In this document: positions 6,233-6,715 of the stretch, piece after piece
Position numbering within the stretch: the stretch's first letter is position 1
Layout of the letters: every line of letters starts with the position of its first letter
Source of the DNA: Ruminococcus flavefaciens
GTDB taxonomy: Bacteria > Bacillota > Clostridia > Oscillospirales > Ruminococcaceae
Assembly (NCBI GenBank): GCA_902796705.1
Contig: CADBQF010000038.1
Span: 1-6,715 of the forward strand
DNA: 6,715 nt
Reading direction: 5' to 3'
Translations under genes and position numbers: made by a program
The notes under the pieces: generated by a model
The model's input: only the letters and a program-made list of their open reading frames with translations
What the model was told of the DNA's origin: nothing
Databases searched by the model: none

Positions 6233-6472
6233 TTATTTAAAGAAAAACTTCCAGAAGTCACCGATCAGCTTCAGATCCTCCGGAAGCGAATATACAACTG
6301 CGGCAGTATAAAGCACAGCAACGATACCAAGGACACTGACAGGCTTTACCGTCTTGTTTTTCAGTTTCTTTATCCAGATGATATCAAGCACAAAAGGGAA
6401 TACAATGAACAGCACATATCCTGCTATTACGATACCTCCCAGTATATATCCAAAAAATTCAAGACCTTCCAA
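6233..6472 (-). CDS. Small two-helix membrane protein, function unknown
   Basis: Seventy-nine residues read from a TTG start. Hydrophobic segments at about 6-34 and 45-63 are separated by the basic loop KKLKNKTVK, and the end is charged and aromatic (DFWKFFFK). This is a typical small integral membrane protein, and I do not recognise a family. Support for a real gene: a consensus promoter directly upstream, ribosome-binding sequence before the TTG, and a sensible hydrophobic/charged pattern, whereas the overlapping + strand frame (6113-6541) looks like noise. The protein has no other methionine, and an in-frame TAG stands immediately before the TTG, so this is the longest possible product. 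It runs opposite to the pilus operon and is probably unrelated to it. Confidence 0.65.
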   Translation of the reverse strand: MEGLEFFGYILGGIVIAGYVLFIVFPFVLDIIWIKKLKNKTVKPVSVLGIVAVLYTAAVVYSLPEDLKLIGDFWKFFFK

Positions 6473-6477
6473 CTATG

Positions 6478-6490
6478 TCACCATTCCTTT
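6478..6490 (-). promoter_or_regulatory. Ribosome binding region before the TTG start
   Basis: On the minus strand the sequence reads AAAGGA, then ATGGTGA, then five bases, then TTG. GGTGA lies 5 nt and AAAGGA 12 nt before the TTG. The ATG inside this region opens only a three-codon frame that ends at TAG, so it cannot be the gene start. Confidence 0.5.
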
Positions 6491-6518
6491 CAGAAGCTCA
6501 ATATAAAGAGCGGTACAT

Positions 6519-6547
6519 ATTATAACACATTCATGCCGTAATGTCAA
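6519..6547 (-). promoter_or_regulatory. Consensus sigma-A-type promoter
   Basis: On the minus strand: TTGACA (6542-6547), a 17-base spacer, TATAAT (6519-6524), with TG one base before the -10 box (extended -10). Both hexamers match the housekeeping consensus at every position. Transcription should start near 6511-6513, giving a leader of about 40 nt before the TTG of the small membrane protein. Confidence 0.85.
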
Positions 6548-6548
6548 T

Positions 6549-6593
6549 AAAAAGCCATAGTATCCCTGACATGAGATCAGAAATACTATGGCT
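6549..6593 (-). terminator. Intrinsic terminator behind the GGGtGRT-type gene
   Basis: On the minus strand AGCCATAGTAT (6593-6583) pairs perfectly with ATACTATGGCT (6563-6553) over 11 bp around a 19-base loop, and is followed by TTTTATT. It lies 36 bases after the stop codon of the gene ending at 6630. The T-run leads directly into the TTGACA of the next promoter. Confidence 0.8.
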
Positions 6594-6629
6594 CAAAACT
6601 CTTATATCACTTATTACAGCGAAAAGCTA

Positions 6630-6715
6630 TTACTTCATAGCCTCTTCAACAGCAACTGCACAAGCAACAGTAGCACCGACCATCGGGTTGTTGCCCATGC
6701 CGATAAGTCCCATCA
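6630..6715 (-). CDS. C-terminus of a GGGtGRT-family protein (truncated by window)
   Basis: Only the last 27 complete codons and the TAA are present. The residues include MGLIGMGNNPMVGATVA near the edge and end in VEEAMK. From memory this closely matches the C-terminus of the GGGtGRT protein family, a roughly 330-residue family of unknown function common in Clostridia. The start and the glycine-rich motif that names the family lie outside the window. The gene has its own terminator and is separated from the pilus operon by the small membrane-protein gene, so a functional link is not indicated. Confidence 0.6.
   Translation of the reverse strand, partial: MGLIGMGNNPMVGATVACAVAVEEAMK

Noticed and set aside
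6113..6541. A 142-codon + strand frame downstream of the operon
   Set aside because: It overlaps the end of the fusion gene, contains the convergent-gap hairpins, and is antisense to the better-supported small membrane-protein gene. The translation has no domain-like pattern and no ribosome binding site.

Overview
The window carries most of a sortase-assembled (covalent, isopeptide-linked) pilus operon on the + strand, followed by two minus-strand genes that converge on it. The AAGGAGG-type ribosome binding sites, LPxTG sorting signals, class C sortase, moderate GC content and the truncated neighbour at the right edge (a GGGtGRT-family C-terminus) suggest a low-to-mid GC gut or rumen Clostridia member, most likely a Ruminococcus-like member of Oscillospiraceae. 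The genus is an inference; no rRNA or other marker gene is present.

Layout. 1-1545 (+) is the 3' part of a large cell-wall-anchored surface protein, with an unrecognised N-terminal portion, an FctA/Spy0128-type isopeptide domain and LPETG. It is the likely tip or ancillary pilin. 1580-3586 (+) is the shaft pilin: signal peptide, isopeptide-forming D2 domain, Cna-B-like D3 domain and LPGTG. It has an unusual Tyr-rich module of about 39 residues, present twice inside D2 and once inside D3. 3678-4541 (+) is a class C (pilin-polymerising) sortase. 4531-6126 (+) overlaps the sortase end by 11 nt. It encodes one continuous polypeptide that is a basal-pilin-like protein with its own sorting signal (LVQTG), fused in frame to a complete second sortase. 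6233-6472 (-) is a 79-residue two-helix membrane protein with a TTG start and a textbook consensus promoter. 6630-6715 (-) is the C-terminus of a GGGtGRT-type protein, with an intrinsic terminator behind it.

How the genes probably work together. The class C sortase would link shaft subunits through their LPGTG threonine to a lysine of the next subunit and add the LPETG protein at the tip. The fourth product has a classical pilin motif (W161...K170), a proline-rich tail and a sorting signal, which fits a basal subunit that ends polymerisation. Its own C-terminal sortase could then transfer the finished pilus to the cell wall. The predicted topology puts both the pilin part and the sortase part outside the membrane, joined by a short cytoplasmic hairpin. 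A substrate and its probable anchoring enzyme are therefore made as one chain. This fusion and the nested repeat module in the shaft pilin are the most unusual features here.

Non-coding structure is confined to short gaps: a GC-rich hairpin before the class C sortase that could compete with pairing to its ribosome binding site, two hairpins in the convergent gap after the operon, and a terminator plus strong promoter in the gap between the two minus-strand genes. No stretch over 300 bases lacks a gene, and no CRISPR array, tRNA, rRNA or insertion sequence was seen.
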